Both the position numbers and the translations under genes were made by a program. From positions 1 through 37,564 of the forward strand of contig JAYMTA010000141.1 of assembly GCA_036897625.1 (NCBI GenBank): a stretch of DNA of 37,564 bases. The letters are read 5' to 3'. Position 1 is the stretch's first letter, and each line of letters begins with the position of its first letter. Below, piece by piece: positions 1 through 10,820 of this stretch. The notes beneath the pieces are model-generated. The model was not told where the DNA came from. It did not search any database and saw only the letters and a list, made by a program, of their open reading frames with translations. Source of the stretch: Pelargonium cotyledonis (taxonomy: Eukaryota; Streptophyta; Magnoliopsida; Geraniales; Geraniaceae).

Positions 1-22
1 CCCCCCCCCCCCCCCCACCCCC
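1..22. repeat. Poly-C run at window edge
   Basis: Twenty-one of the first 22 bases are C, directly upstream of HOP coding sequence that should encode an ordinary TPR helix. This looks like a contig or read edge rather than genuine coding sequence. Confidence 0.6.
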
Positions 23-3000
23 GCCCCCTCCCCCACCCGACCCGCCGCCTACGCCTCCCTCCACCAGTACGCCGATGCGCTCGGCGACGCCAAGAAGACC
101 GTCGAGCTCAAGCCCGACTGGGCCAAAGGCTACAGCCGCCTCGGCGCCGCGCACCAGGGTTTGGGGAATTACGAAGATGCCATCAGCGCGTATAGTAAGG
201 GTTTGGAGATTGATCCTCAGAACGAGGCTCTGAAATCTGGACTGGCCGATTCTCAATCCGCCGCTGCGCGGTCTCGGTCCTCGCCGGCGAATCCGTTCGG
301 CGATGCTTTCACGGGCCCGGAGATGTGGCCGAAGCTCGCGGCGGAGCCGAGCACTAGGACGTAGCTGCAGCAGCCTGATTTTGTGAAGATGATGCAGGAG
401 ATTCAGAAGAACCCTAATAATTTGAATTTGTATCTGAAGGATCAGAGAGTGATGCAGGCGCTTGGGGTTTTGCTCAATGTGAAGCTCAGGACCACTGGGG
501 ATGATATGGATATACCTAAAGCGTCTTCTCCGCCACCTCAGGAGAGGAAGAGGCCCGCTGAGGCGGAGCCTGTTAAGGAGCCGGAGCCGGAACCAATGGA
601 GGACTCTGAGGAGGAGAAGGAGGCCAAGGAGGTGAAAGAGAGGAAGGCACAAGCTCAGAAGGCGAAGGAAGCTGGGAATGCTGCTTACAAGAAGAAGGAT
701 TTTGACACTGCCATCGAGCACTACTCGAAGGCAATGGAATTGGACGATACGGATATTTCATTCCTTACCAACAGAGCTGCTGTGTATTTGGAGATGGGAA
801 AGGTATGATATTTTCTGTAACATTCTGCTTGCTCATTTGGTTTTTATAGCAGTTGGCCGGTAGTGTATATTGTGTTGGTACATGCACCTGTTTTTTACCT
901 CAGCTTTAATTTTCAAATATGATTCTACTTTACATGTTAAGTTTGTTGCCAATTAGTTGTGAATTTAGTGTGCTTTTTTGTGATCTTACCTTCAAAGTTA
1001 TGATCTTTATTCATCTTTAATTGAATACTTGGCATGATCCTGAATTTTCTAGAGTTATTTCAAGTTTTTTGCACGGATGTTGGGTACATGACAGCCCATT
1101 GGCATTGTATGTGTATGTTTGTTTGATTGGCGGCGTATAATGTTATATGTTCTTGTGTACATCTGTTTCACTCTCCTTGTATTGTGCATGCCGAGTTTGG
1201 ACATAATGGTACATTGATTGTGACTTTGATTTTGGGATGTTACCATCTTCAATGTTATGATCTTTACTAATTAGAATGTGATATGCATGTCTCTAATTGG
1301 ATAATTGGCACGATCCTGAGTTTGGTTTGAAGTTTTGTCTTGGTGTTCTGATTTGGTATGATTGGTTTCTTCCTCCCTCGTATAGGGGTCTGCATATTTT
1401 TTTTCAGTTTCTTCATTCAATTGAATTGGCATTGGTGTTTTGTATGCTTAATTTGGGTGTGTAGTACCCACATAACTTTTGCACACATTTGGATGGTTAC
1501 GCACTGCACATTGCTTAAATTGATTGTAATCTTTTGGATATTGTCTTCATGTGTTTTTGTTTATTTTTCCCCAAGTTGTGCAAATGGGAAGGGTGTGGTA
1601 TTGATCAATTTGGTTTTTGATTGGTGGCATTTATGATTTATCTTCTTTTGCATGGTAGATATATGTCATCTGACTTGGTTGTACCAATTTTCAGTATGAG
1701 GAATGCATTAAAGACTGTGAGAAGGCTGTTGAGAGGGGAAGAGAGCTTAGGTACGACTACAAGATGGTAGCAAGGGCTTTGACTAGGAAGGGAAATGCCT
1801 TGGTGAAAATGGCAAAATGCTCCAAGGACTTCGAACCTGCTATTGAGACATACCAGAAGGCTCTAACTGAGCATCGCAACCCGGACACGCTGAAAAGACT
1901 AAATGAAGCTGAGAAGGCTAAGAAGGATCTAGAGCAGCAAGAGTACTTTGATCCTAAGTTGGCTGATGAGGAACGCGAGAAAGGTAATTATCTTCTTAGC
2001 ATGAACTAGCTTTGCGTGACTTACCTTGCGGGCTGTTCCTGGAATCTAACCCTTTTCAATAATACTTGAATATAATTATTACTTATCTGGAAATTGCAAC
2101 CAATGATGCACAGGAAATGAATTCTTCAAGCAGCAAAAATACCCCGAAGCTATCAAGCATTATACAGAATCTTTGAGAAGGAACCCTAAGGATCCAAAGG
2201 TAAAACTTTTATTTCAACTGCCACATGCTTGTAAGTTGTTTAATCTCCGAAAGCATGTGTTAATCTAACTATTGGTTGTGGTGATTAGGCATATAGTAAT
2301 AGAGCTGCTTGCTATACCAAACTGGGAGCTATGCCTGAGGGATTGAAGGATGCTGAGAAGTGCATTGAACTTGATCCAACCTTTTCCAAAGGGTATACAA
2401 GGAAAGGTGCCGTTCAGTTCTTCATGAAAGAGTATGAGAAAGCTTTGGAAACATATCAACTAGGGTTGAAACATGACCCTAACAACCAGGAGTTGCTTGA
2501 TGGTGTAAGAAGGTATTGTCTCTGTGACCAGAGCTGTGGGCCAGTTTTAAAGCACATAAGATACTAATAACATTGCTTTACTTCTTTGCAGATGTGTTGA
2601 ACAAATCAATAAAGCCAGCCGCGGTGATCTTACCCCCGAGGAATTGAAGGAGAGACAGGTAATTGCTTTGTTTCGAGTCTTTCGGACGCTGATGTTTATT
2701 GATATTTAGTTTGGACTTTGGATCTCAATTTGAGTTTGGTTTTGCAGGCCAAGGGAATGCAGGACCCAGAAATTCAGAACATTCTTTCAGATCCCGTCAT
2801 GAGACAGGTATGGCAATATGAATAGTGCTCATATATTGAACCTTATGTTGGCGAATGGGTATTTTAATTTAATCTCTTTCCTAGGATAAGAATCAAGAAT
2901 CGAAATGAAAATGATTTACCTACTTCAAAAAAGTTCTAATTGTGTTTTCATTCCTTAACAAAAAAATCCGAACTCGACTTCTCTGTATGTTGTGACAAAT

Positions 3001-3311
3001 GCCAATTTGGGATTTATGTATTTTGGCAAATGTGTACTCTAATTTGAGCTCTGGTATTGTCGGGATTAATTAATTTAGATTTTTGAGTGGAATTAAGAAC
3101 AGAAAGGAGTAATTTTCCCATTTCAAAGCCATTTTCTTGACCTTAAAGTTCTATTTCATGTATTGTGGCTGATGACAATTCGGGATGTTGTGTGCAGGTG
3201 CTGGTTGATTTCCAGGAGAACCCGAAGGCGGCTCAGGATCATATGAAGAACCCAATGGTGATGACCAAGATTCAGAAGCTGATCAGTGCAGGGATTGTCC
3301 AAGTGAGATGA
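23..3311 (+). CDS. HOP: Hsp70-Hsp90 organizing protein HOP/STI1 (5'-partial, with an in-frame stop)
   Basis: Co-chaperone that bridges Hsp70 and Hsp90 in the cytosol and nucleus and hands over client proteins. Exons read as 23-802, 1695-1983, 2114-2199, 2289-2512, 2592-2658, 2748-2807 and 3198-3311, all with GT-AG borders and consistent phase. Domains in order: end of TPR1 ([22 protein letters not shown]), a DP1/STI1 domain ([17 protein letters not shown]), a charged Pro/Glu/Lys linker, TPR2A ([17 protein letters not shown]), TPR2B (from exon 3) and DP2 ([17 protein letters not shown]). It ends GIVQVR then TGA. Two oddities. A TAG at 362-364 sits in frame between TPR1 and DP1, where relatives have an aromatic or other residue before LQQPDF; the frame stays open after it. 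The first 22 bases are almost pure C, and the readable N-terminus seems to lack about seven residues. Family identity is certain; whether this allele is functional is not. Confidence 0.93.
362..364 (+). other. HOP: In-frame TAG inside HOP exon
   Basis: The codon follows the conserved PSTR-T stretch and precedes LQQPDF. Reading continues without a frame change on both sides, so a single base difference explains it. It would separate the Hsp70-binding TPR1 module from all Hsp90-binding modules. It may be a real nonsense allele, a pseudogene mark or a base error near a low-quality sequence edge. Confidence 0.85.
985..1325 (+). repeat. Diverged direct repeat in HOP intron
   Basis: Two similar stretches, about 985-1050 and 1235-1325, share GTTATGATCTTTA, a TAATTG core and GGCA(T/C)GATCCTGA, about 250 bases apart. 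They lie within the 803-1694 intron and look like an old tandem duplication of intron sequence. Confidence 0.5.
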
Positions 3312-4353
3312 TTGAAAAATAATGTTACAATTCTTCATTGGCCATATGTACTTGCTGGTGTGAATTTGGGAGTTGGATAATTGATTGTGAACACAACAGA
3401 TGTTTTAGTCTCAACAAATTTTGGGTTTATTCTGTTCATGAACACTTCTTTATTATGTTTTTAAGTTATCTGTGGATGATATTGGTAGAAAGTTTGAATT
3501 CGAATTTGCATGGAAATTGAGTTCTTCTCTATTCATAATAATTTGATTGATATATACTTAGAAATTATGGGATTTGAATAGCTTAGAGCCGTCTATTTGG
3601 TTTCAGGTTTTGTTATTATCAAAACAAGAGTCATTGTGGGTTTGAGTTTTAAGTTGGGCTGTGGGTTTTACATGAAAAATGATGTGATTATAATGTTTAA
3701 GTCACAAATAGAGCCTGCTATTTGGTTACAATTATGCGGGATTTCGAATCTTGATACTTCCAGTCGATCTGATTTGTAAAAATACAAGTTTCATGGGATA
3801 ATCTACCTAAAGTCGATATGATTTGTTAAAATACCAGTTTCTATGGGGCAAGAAGGATCGTATTTTTATGTGATCATATCCTACTATTTGAATCTGATCA
3901 GAATTTGGATCTGAATCCGCAGTTTCTGAGAATTTAGGTTGCACAAAATATTTGTCTACAATTACGCGGGATTTCAAACTTTGAATTTACTTAAAGTTGA
4001 CATGATTTGTAAAAGTACAAGTTTCTATGGGACAAACTTGCTCATTTTGCGCGAAAAGGAAAGTATTTTTATGTGATCATATCCTACAATTTGAATCTGA
4101 TCGGAACTTGGATCTAAATCCGCAGTATCAGAGAGATTAGGTTGCATAAAATATATTTGATATGATAGACAAACATGATTTCTTCACAGCTACATTCATA
4201 AACTCCAATTTCCAAGAGTTCAAATGTTCATCATACAAAAAGTTCATCTATAAAAATGGTGAAGCCACAAAAAAATAGTAACAAAATGATCTTAAATGAC
4301 CCTTCAAAATTATATTGCTCCATGATGGAATCTGGCCAAAAAGAATACGTGGT
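3312..4353. other. HOP/EF-G convergent intergenic region
   Basis: About 1 kb between the HOP stop and the EF-G stop. It should hold both 3' UTRs. Apart from a 230-base tandem duplication (3727-4160) I see no gene. Confidence 0.6.
3727..4160. repeat. Two-copy tandem duplication, period about 230
   Basis: Unit 1 is about 3727-3954 and unit 2 about 3957-4160. Shared landmarks: TACAATTA(T/C)GCGGGATTTC, ATGATTTGT(T)AAAA, TATTTTTATGTGATCATATC, TTTGAATCTGATC and AGGTTGCA(C/T)AAAATAT. The copies differ by substitutions and small indels, so the duplication is not recent. Unit 1 also repeats a CAGTTT/CAAGTTT(C)TATGGG sub-motif. Confidence 0.8.
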
Positions 4354-7300
4354 TCAAGCTGCAACTTCCTCTTTTGTTTGATCTTTTGTTGCCAGTTTAT
4401 CCTGGATGAATTGAGGAACAACATCAAATTTCGCTAATTGCATAGTATATGATGCTCGACCTTTCGTCATTCCTCGGAGTGAACTGACGTATTGAAACAT
4501 CTCAGCCAATGGGACAAGCGCATCAACAACCTGCATCGAATGCAAGAAAGGACGAGAGTTAGAAGAATGGCGACAAGTTCTATCATTTATGATTGACAAG
4601 GGGCGGCTCAGCAGACAAAACTCCCACCATCGTGTTTCACCTGCAGGTTTGACCAGCCCGACCGACCCGCAATTTTATGACTACAACTCCGACCTGAAAA
4701 TTGGTTGGATCCATTTATGCTACCCAAACCCAAAAACGTGCAAGTCGGGTTTAAGGTGCCCGCGGGTTCAGATCCAAATTGTCAACTTTAGGTGAAGACA
4801 TTGTTATACGCAACATTACCCCTGCTCCGCAAAGAGATTGTTTCCCCAACTTCAACTTGTTATCTCAGATAGACTTGGCAATTCGGGTCGCGGCCATAAA
4901 TAGGTTGGGCTAAAAAATTCACTTAGTTACAACTTTTTGTCAGCCATAGCATTTTCACTAAGTGATGAGGCACATTAGGGCATACAAAAACTAGGTCAAC
5001 AAAAACATGTGCATTTTTATATATCAGGGTTACATGGTACCAATCAGAAAATTGCGATGAGTTCTACTCCTTCATTATCTAGGAGTGTCAACAACGGATG
5101 ACTCAGTGCACAAGACTCCCTTCATTGTGGAGTCTAGGGAAATATGTTATACGTTCCAAACTCTAAAATTCTAATGTTTTGTGTACCAAAACATTCCGCG
5201 TAACGGGTAACTTAGCTTACCATTGCACCAAGTATCACAATTAACCGTTATAACCAGCAAAGTTATTATTGCACGCAACCTTACCCCTACTTTGCAGAGA
5301 GGTTGTTTCCCTGACTTAAACCCTAGACTTCAAAGTCAAAAAACAACAACCTACCATTGCGTTGAGGCTCAAAGTTAACTGAGCAACGCAATAATTATAC
5401 GCGACGCAACCCCTTCTTTGCAAATAGGATGCTTTCCTGACTTAAACTCGTGAACTCAAGGTCACAAGGCAACAACCTTAACGTTGCACCAAGCCTCTCA
5501 CGACCAACTGATATAACCATCAATCAACAATGAAAACTGAGAAATATATGCTAGTTAGCTAATATACCTTCAAACCACCAGGTTTGTCGCCGAAGGAGTT
5601 GATTTGCCCTCTCCTAGAGTTGATATCACCGATAACATCTCCCAAGTGTTCATCGGGTGTGACAACTTCCACTTTCATAACAGGCTCCAGCAACTTCGGC
5701 CCAGCTCTCCTCATTCCCATCCGGTAAGCTCCTCTAGCCGCCAGTTGGAAGGCCAAGACGCTAGAATCAACATCGTGGTAAGAACCATCCAGTAGTACAG
5801 CACGAACATCGACAACAGGAAAACCGGCAAGCACACCATTACTCATGCTCTCCTCCAAACCTTTAATCACCCCAGGAATGTACTCTTTTGGTACCACACC
5901 ACCCTTGATTTCGCTCTTGAACTCGTATCCACTACCTGGCTCCAAGGGCTCAAACCGCACAGTAATATCTGCAAACTGTCCTTGTCCACCTGATTGTTTC
6001 TTGTGCACGTACTTCACTTCTGCAACTTTAGAGATGCTTTCACGATAGTTCACTTGTGGCGCACCAACATTAGCATCTACCTGTAAGCACCAACCAACCA
6101 AAGTTACGACCCAAAAAAGAAAACGTTTGCTGCTTATTTCTTAAAATTAAGTATCGGTACATCTCTAACAATGATTCTGCAGGTCATTGTTGACAAAAGA
6201 ACATATTACTGTGATGGAACATACTAACTCTATTTCATAACAAGAGTCATTTCAAAGTTGTTCACACAAATTAGTATTACAACTAATAAATACTGTATTT
6301 CGGAATATATAAAGGGTCATAATTGGAATGTCATGTGCATTTCTATCTTGAAATTGTAGAAATGACACTTACTTTGAAATGTTTTTTGCTTTCTAAAGCG
6401 CCCCTTATTTAGAAGCGGAGAGTGAATATTCTTATGCATTGAACTACAAGTACATATATATATTAATATATAAATATATTCATATATGTATACAAAATAA
6501 TGCATGTAGGAGTGAGGGGATTAATTAAATACACATATTTGTGTATATAGTTTTCATAAGCATGAATATGAAATATTTGCAATGGGAAAAAATGGTTCAG
6601 AAATAGATGCAAAAGGTGTAATATACGAACCTTATATTCCCGCTTAAGCCTATCGACAATAATCTCAAGATGCAACTCTCCCATTCCTTCGATCACTGTC
6701 TGATTTGTCTCTTCATCTCGTGAGAAGTGAAATGAAGGGTCTTCTTGAGCGAGCCTGATCAAACCATTTGCCATCTTATCAACATCAGCTTTAGTCTTGG
6801 GCTCAATTGCAACCTTAATCACGGGATCAGGAAAGTCCATTCGTTCAAGAACAATAGGGTGATTGGGGTCACAAAGTGTCTCCCCAGTGATCGTATCTTT
6901 TAGCCCTGCAAGAGCAACAATATCACCCGCCAAAGCTACTTTAACATCCTCTCTGCTGTTGGCGTGCATTTCTAGAAGTCTACCAACTCTTTCTTTCTTT
7001 CCTTTGTTTGCATTCAGAATATAAGAGCCCGCAGTCATCTTCCCGGCATACACTCTCACGAACGTAAGGGATCCCACAAATGCATCAGCCATAATTTTGA
7101 AAGCGAGTCCAGCAAATGGCTCTTCATCATTTGGGGCCCTTGTAAGTATCTTTTCTGGGTCGTCAGGATCAGTCCCATTCATTGGTGGCACGTCAACTGG
7201 TGAAGGGAGATAATCCACAACAGCATCAAGTAACGGCTGAACACCCTTATTTTTAAAAGCCGATCCACATAACACGGGTACAAAATTGCCTGCAATTGTT

Positions 7301-9706
7301 CCTTTACGAATAAGCTTCTTCATGGTAGCTTCGTCGGGCAAAACTCCCTCAAGATACTTCTCCATAGTATCGTCGTCGAGCTCGACTATAGTTTCTAACA
7401 TCTGCGAGCGATAGTCATCAGCCAACTCCTGAAGATCGGCAGGAATATCCACATATGAAAACTTAGCCCCCAACTCTTCTCCTGACCACACTATAGCTTT
7501 CATCCTCAGAAGATCAACAACTCCTTCAAAAGTATCTTCTGCGCCAATCGGTATTTGAAGGACAAGTGGTTTAGCACCCAAGTTTGATATTATCATGTCT
7601 CTTGTCCGGAAAAAGTTTGCTCCAAGACGATCCATTTTATTGACAAAGCAAATTCTGGGTACCCCGTATCTATCAGCCTGCCTCCACACAGTTTCAGATT
7701 GTGGTTCCACACCAGCAACACTGTCAAACAAGCATATAGCACCATCCAAAACCCTCAGAGCTCGCTCCACCTCAAGTGTGAAGTCGACATGGCCAGGAGT
7801 GTCAATGATGTTGATCCGATGATTGTTCCAAAAAGTGGTTGTTGCAGCTGAGGTAATTGTAATTCCTCTTTCTTGTTCTTGCTCCATCCAATCCATGGTC
7901 GCTGTTCCCTCATGTACCTCCCCAATTTTATAGTTCCTTCCAGTGTAGAATAGTATCCGTTCAGTTGTAGTAGTCTTTCCTGCATCTATGTGCGCCATAA
8001 TGCCAATATTCCGATAATCCTTCAATGGTATTGCACGCTTTGACTCTGACAAAACAAAAATGAAAAAATAGATACATCTACATGGAGTTAGCGACTAATT
8101 AGCACAAGTTCTACGATAAATGACAAAAACACAATTCAACTGCCTATATTACATTGACATCAAAATTCACAAGACAATTTAAGTCTCTCATCAGCAATTT
8201 AAACCACCGAAGAAAAGTTTTTTTTTGTTTTTTAAAGGCGCACCATCTATATAGGTACATCATAAATGCAAAATTAGAATTCACCAATAGAACCGTTACT
8301 AATATACTTTGGAGTAGCAATGCCATACGGATTTCAACAATCTCAGATAAAACTTAAGTACTTCTCTGAGCAACTACCAGTAGCAAGATGATCAAGAATT
8401 CAAGAACCCCAAATCTTTACGAGCACGAGAGACATGGAACTTTTTATAATTGTTTTTATTTACTGATAAAGTAAAGAGGACTAAGCTTTCAACAAGCCTA
8501 AAAAAACATGAACTTCTAAAAAAAACCCACCATTCATTCACATGGAATACAAAAAGTCCTAAGAAGATACTAATTCAATTCAAAGGCGGATAGGACTTAA
8601 AGAGTGAAATTTTCCGTAAAACAACTTTTGAACTCGTTCTATCTCAAACAAAAAAAAACAAGGATCACTTTTGACTACAATTTCAAAAATATGGCATCAT
8701 TGTCTTTTAAGTGCTATATGTTATTCCAAAAGTCAGCAAAAAAACATCCTTTTTTTGAAAATGATTGAACAAGAAAGTTGAGTAATGTTTTTTTCCCAAA
8801 AAGATTAACAAAACCTACTTACTCATAACACAATCTACTACCAAGAAATAGAACAAAACTCAATTGGAACAAAAATAAGATAAAAGAACACTAAGCTCAC
8901 CTGCAAATTCTCGTCAAATAACCACCAAACAATACAAAAATGCAATCAATTATAAAGACAACACCAACCCAATTTTTTAGCAGGAATTTTCAACCACATT
9001 ATCAAATTGCAACACACAATTAAGTAACTGATCAAAACCCAAAACTACATATCAGCTTCCTCATTAAAATCACTGAAAGAAACAGAACAAAACCCAATAG
9101 AAAAGAAAAAAACTGTAAAATTCTCATCAAATACACAGAAATGACCCCCACGTGATACAAAATGGCAATCAATTATAAAGATAACACCAACCCAAATGCT
9201 GGTTTTCAATTTTCAAATCACATTATCAAATTGAAAGACAAAATTAAGGAACTAACTCCAAAAGTAGCTTCCCCATTAATTAAAATATCCAGAAAATAGT
9301 CACAACATTGAAGACAACACCAATCACAACATCAAATTGGAACACTTTAAGCAACTAATCACCAAACCCAAAAGTAGGTTACACAATAAATTCACTGAAT
9401 TGCATGCACATCAATTCAACAATCCATCAAATGGGTAATGAGAGAGAGACCTTCAGCTGCTGCCATGGCGAGGACAGAGAAGTTTCTTCTGCTCTGTTGG
9501 CGTAAAGACGAGACCTTTGAGGATTTGGAGGTGACCCGCAAGCCACCCACGAACTGTGAAGCCGAAGAGGAAATGGAAGAAGACGAAGAAGCGCGAGCTG
9601 GGAGGCCCAGGAAGCGAGAAGGGTGGAGAGGAACGACCGGTCGCCTCTGAGACCCATTGAAATTGAAGACCGTTGAGGTCGCTATTCTCACAGTCTCTGA
9701 CGCCAT
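4354..9706 (-). CDS. SCO1: Chloroplast elongation factor G (SCO1/cpEF-G), nuclear gene
   Basis: Translocation GTPase of plastid ribosomes. On the minus strand the exons are 9706-9451, 8045-6631, 6080-5568 and 4530-4354, all GT-AG, giving 786 residues, close to the roughly 780 of plant cpEF-G. The first 85 residues form a Ser/Arg-rich transit peptide, and the start is the ATG at 9706 ([18 protein letters not shown]). The mature part then runs [20 protein letters not shown] (G1), [13 protein letters not shown] (G3), [10 protein letters not shown] (G4) and GSAFKNKG (G5 area), followed by EF-G domains II-V with [16 protein letters not shown] and [11 protein letters not shown]. It ends EEVAA, as in relatives. 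All key GTPase motifs are intact. Introns of 1405, 550 and 1037 bases carry repeats and SINE copies. It converges on HOP, which matches the Arabidopsis HOP2-SCO1 pair as I recall it. Confidence 0.97.
4598..4865 (-). mobile_element. Au-type SINE copy A, interrupted
   Basis: On the plus strand the 3' part of the SINE (GGGGCGGCTCAGCAGAC, then AACTCCCACCAT) is at 4598-4632. The body (TTATACGCAACATTACCCC, then GCAAAGAGATTGTTTCCCC) resumes near 4797-4850. These match the reverse complement of the plant Au SINE consensus as I remember it. About 150 bases between the two parts are foreign. The tRNA-like head is worn away. Confidence 0.6.
4638..4796. mobile_element. Small CCCGACC-rich insertion inside SINE copy A
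   Basis: The segment splits the SINE and carries AGCCCGACCGACCCGC on one side and CCCGCGGGTTCAG on the other, with TTTGAC/GTCAAC near its ends. The composition resembles short hAT-like MITEs common in plants. Ends and target duplication are not clear, so the class is a guess. Confidence 0.35.
5096..5240 (-). mobile_element. Au-type SINE copy B, rearranged
   Basis: 5098-5155 (ACTCAGTGCACAAGACTCCC, then GTGGAGTCTAGGGAAATATG) matches the 3' half of Au SINEs. 5205-5237 (TAACTTAGCTTACCATTGC) matches the 5' head. The middle (about 5156-5204) does not look like Au, so the copy is deleted or replaced in the centre. Confidence 0.5.
5262..5376 (-). mobile_element. Au-type SINE copy C
   Basis: ACGCAACCTTACCCCTACTT, GCAGAGAGGTTGTTTCC, then a worn box B region (GACTTAAACCCTAGACTTC) and ACAACAACCTACCATTGCG. 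This is the 5' two thirds of an Au SINE on the minus strand. The 3' end is missing. Confidence 0.65.
5393..5500 (-). mobile_element. Au-type SINE copy D
   Basis: ACGCGACGCAACCCCTTCTT, GACTTAAACTCGTGAAC (box B on the minus strand), AAGGTCACAAGGCAACAACC and GTTGCACCAAGCCTC. It is the best kept of the four copies and lies about 127 bases after copy C, so C and D may be a tandem duplicate. Confidence 0.7.
6452..6492. repeat. AT-rich low-complexity tract in EF-G intron
   Basis: Runs of TATATATTAATATATAAATA in the 6081-6630 intron. It is simple sequence; no TATA role is implied inside a gene body. Confidence 0.6.
8925..9400. repeat. Degenerate tandem repeats in EF-G intron 1
   Basis: Three related blocks begin near 8930, 9150 and 9300. 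Shared landmarks are GCAATCAATTATAAAGA, ACAACACCAA(C/T)C, CATTATCAAATTG, AATTAAG(T/G)AACT and ACCCAAAA(G/C)TA. Copies are diverged and of unequal length, with periods of about 220 and 150. Such arrays grow by slippage or unequal exchange in introns. Confidence 0.6.
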
Positions 9707-9740
9707 TTTTCTTCTTCTTCTTCTTCGAGCTCTCTCTGTG
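9707..9740 (-). promoter_or_regulatory. EF-G 5' UTR with (AAG)n tract
   Basis: Directly upstream of the EF-G ATG the sense strand carries a GAA/AAG microsatellite and then GA-rich sequence, typical of plant 5' UTRs. No clear TATA box was found further upstream. Confidence 0.5.
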
Positions 9741-10595
9741 AGCTCTCTTAGGGATAACGGTAAATTTCAGAGGTTCTTATTTGTTCTTCGCTACTGTACA
9801 GTGCCCATTTCTTAATCTTTAAGATAATTTTAGTTTTTTTTATATAATATTTGAAAATGAAGAGTTTCTGAAATTAGGGACCTTTGACCTTTGTTTTGGG
9901 GGAAATCACAGAAATGCCATTGTTGAGTGGGTGGAGGCATTGGCCCATGGAGCTTACGTACAGTGTAAGCATTACACTAAACTAAGGTAAGAGATGATAA
10001 TTCATATTTTGAGTCAGAATTTATCATGATCGAGCTGATAAGACTAGAAGTTCGTTTAGGTTGTCCACTAACTATCTTGTGAAGTTGTAATGTTTATAGA
10101 CATATTTATTAACTAATGTTTGGCTGTCGCGTTGATAACTTTTTCTTTTAAGATCATTTTTCTGTATCAGAGTAAAAGATTTGGACATAAAAGTAACAAA
10201 CCTCTTGCATTTTTCATCAAAGCAGTTTTTCCTTACTCTTTGGTCAGGTAGTGATATTCTGCCTTTGAAAAATCAAATTGAGGAGGTTTAGGAGGAATCT
10301 ATAACTCTTGAGGAAAAAAAATCAATGTAATCAAGTTCGACTTTCTAAAACTTAGAAAAAGCTCAAATTTGTAGCTCGTTTGAGTGTCTTTTAGCATGCC
10401 AATAATGAAGATTCGGTTTGCACTTCGACCACTTAACCCAACAAGTGTGAAATATGATTGTATTGTTTAGTATTCTCGTGTTTTTGTTAGGTCATCGATA
10501 TTGATCTCGGTTTTAGATGGGTGGTTTGGTCCAAATTATCTGTCTTGTATTCTAAATGTTTTAATGGTTGATGCTTAATATAAGTCATTTCTATA
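9741..10595. other. Intergenic, no gene recognised
   Basis: AT-rich DNA upstream of EF-G. It should contain the EF-G promoter, but I see no coding region and no clear repeat. Confidence 0.5.
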
Positions 10596-10820
10596 AGAGT
10601 AAAATGTATATCAGTTGACTGGTATAACTTTATATCCATTGCAACTTAACCAAGCCAATGACGTGATGACACCTCATCAAACTTCACTTATACTCACCCA
10701 AGTGAATTTGTGGGAGCTGAGCGACCCGTCCGGATCCATGATTTTAAATGAGGTGTCATCACCTCATTAGTGCAACGGATATAAACTTATGTCAGTTAAC
10801 TGATGTGCATATTACTCTTT
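10596..10820. mobile_element. MITE with about 48-base terminal inverted repeats and a nested core
   Basis: The left arm (AAGAGTAAAATGTATATCAG, then TTTATATCCATTGCA) pairs with the right arm read in reverse (AAAGAGTAATATGCACATCA, then TTTATATCCGTTGCA). Between the arms lies one copy of the 112-base core family also seen at 35161, 35295 and 35698. No open reading frame. The target duplication is unclear in AT-rich flanks. Confidence 0.75.
10657..10768. repeat. Core MITE family, copy 1
   Basis: Starts AATGACGTGATGACACCTC and ends ATGAGGTGTCATCACCTCAT. The centre has CTCACCCAAGTGAATTTG and GAGCGACCCGTCCGGATCC. Each end is itself a near palindrome (GAGGTG-ATGA-CACCTC). Confidence 0.8.

Noticed and set aside
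6452-6492. TATA-rich tract in an EF-G intron as a promoter
   Set aside because: Simple AT repeat inside a gene with no start site evidence.
9427-9657. Other open frames over the EF-G transit-peptide exon
   Set aside because: They overlap the well supported exon and have no family likeness.
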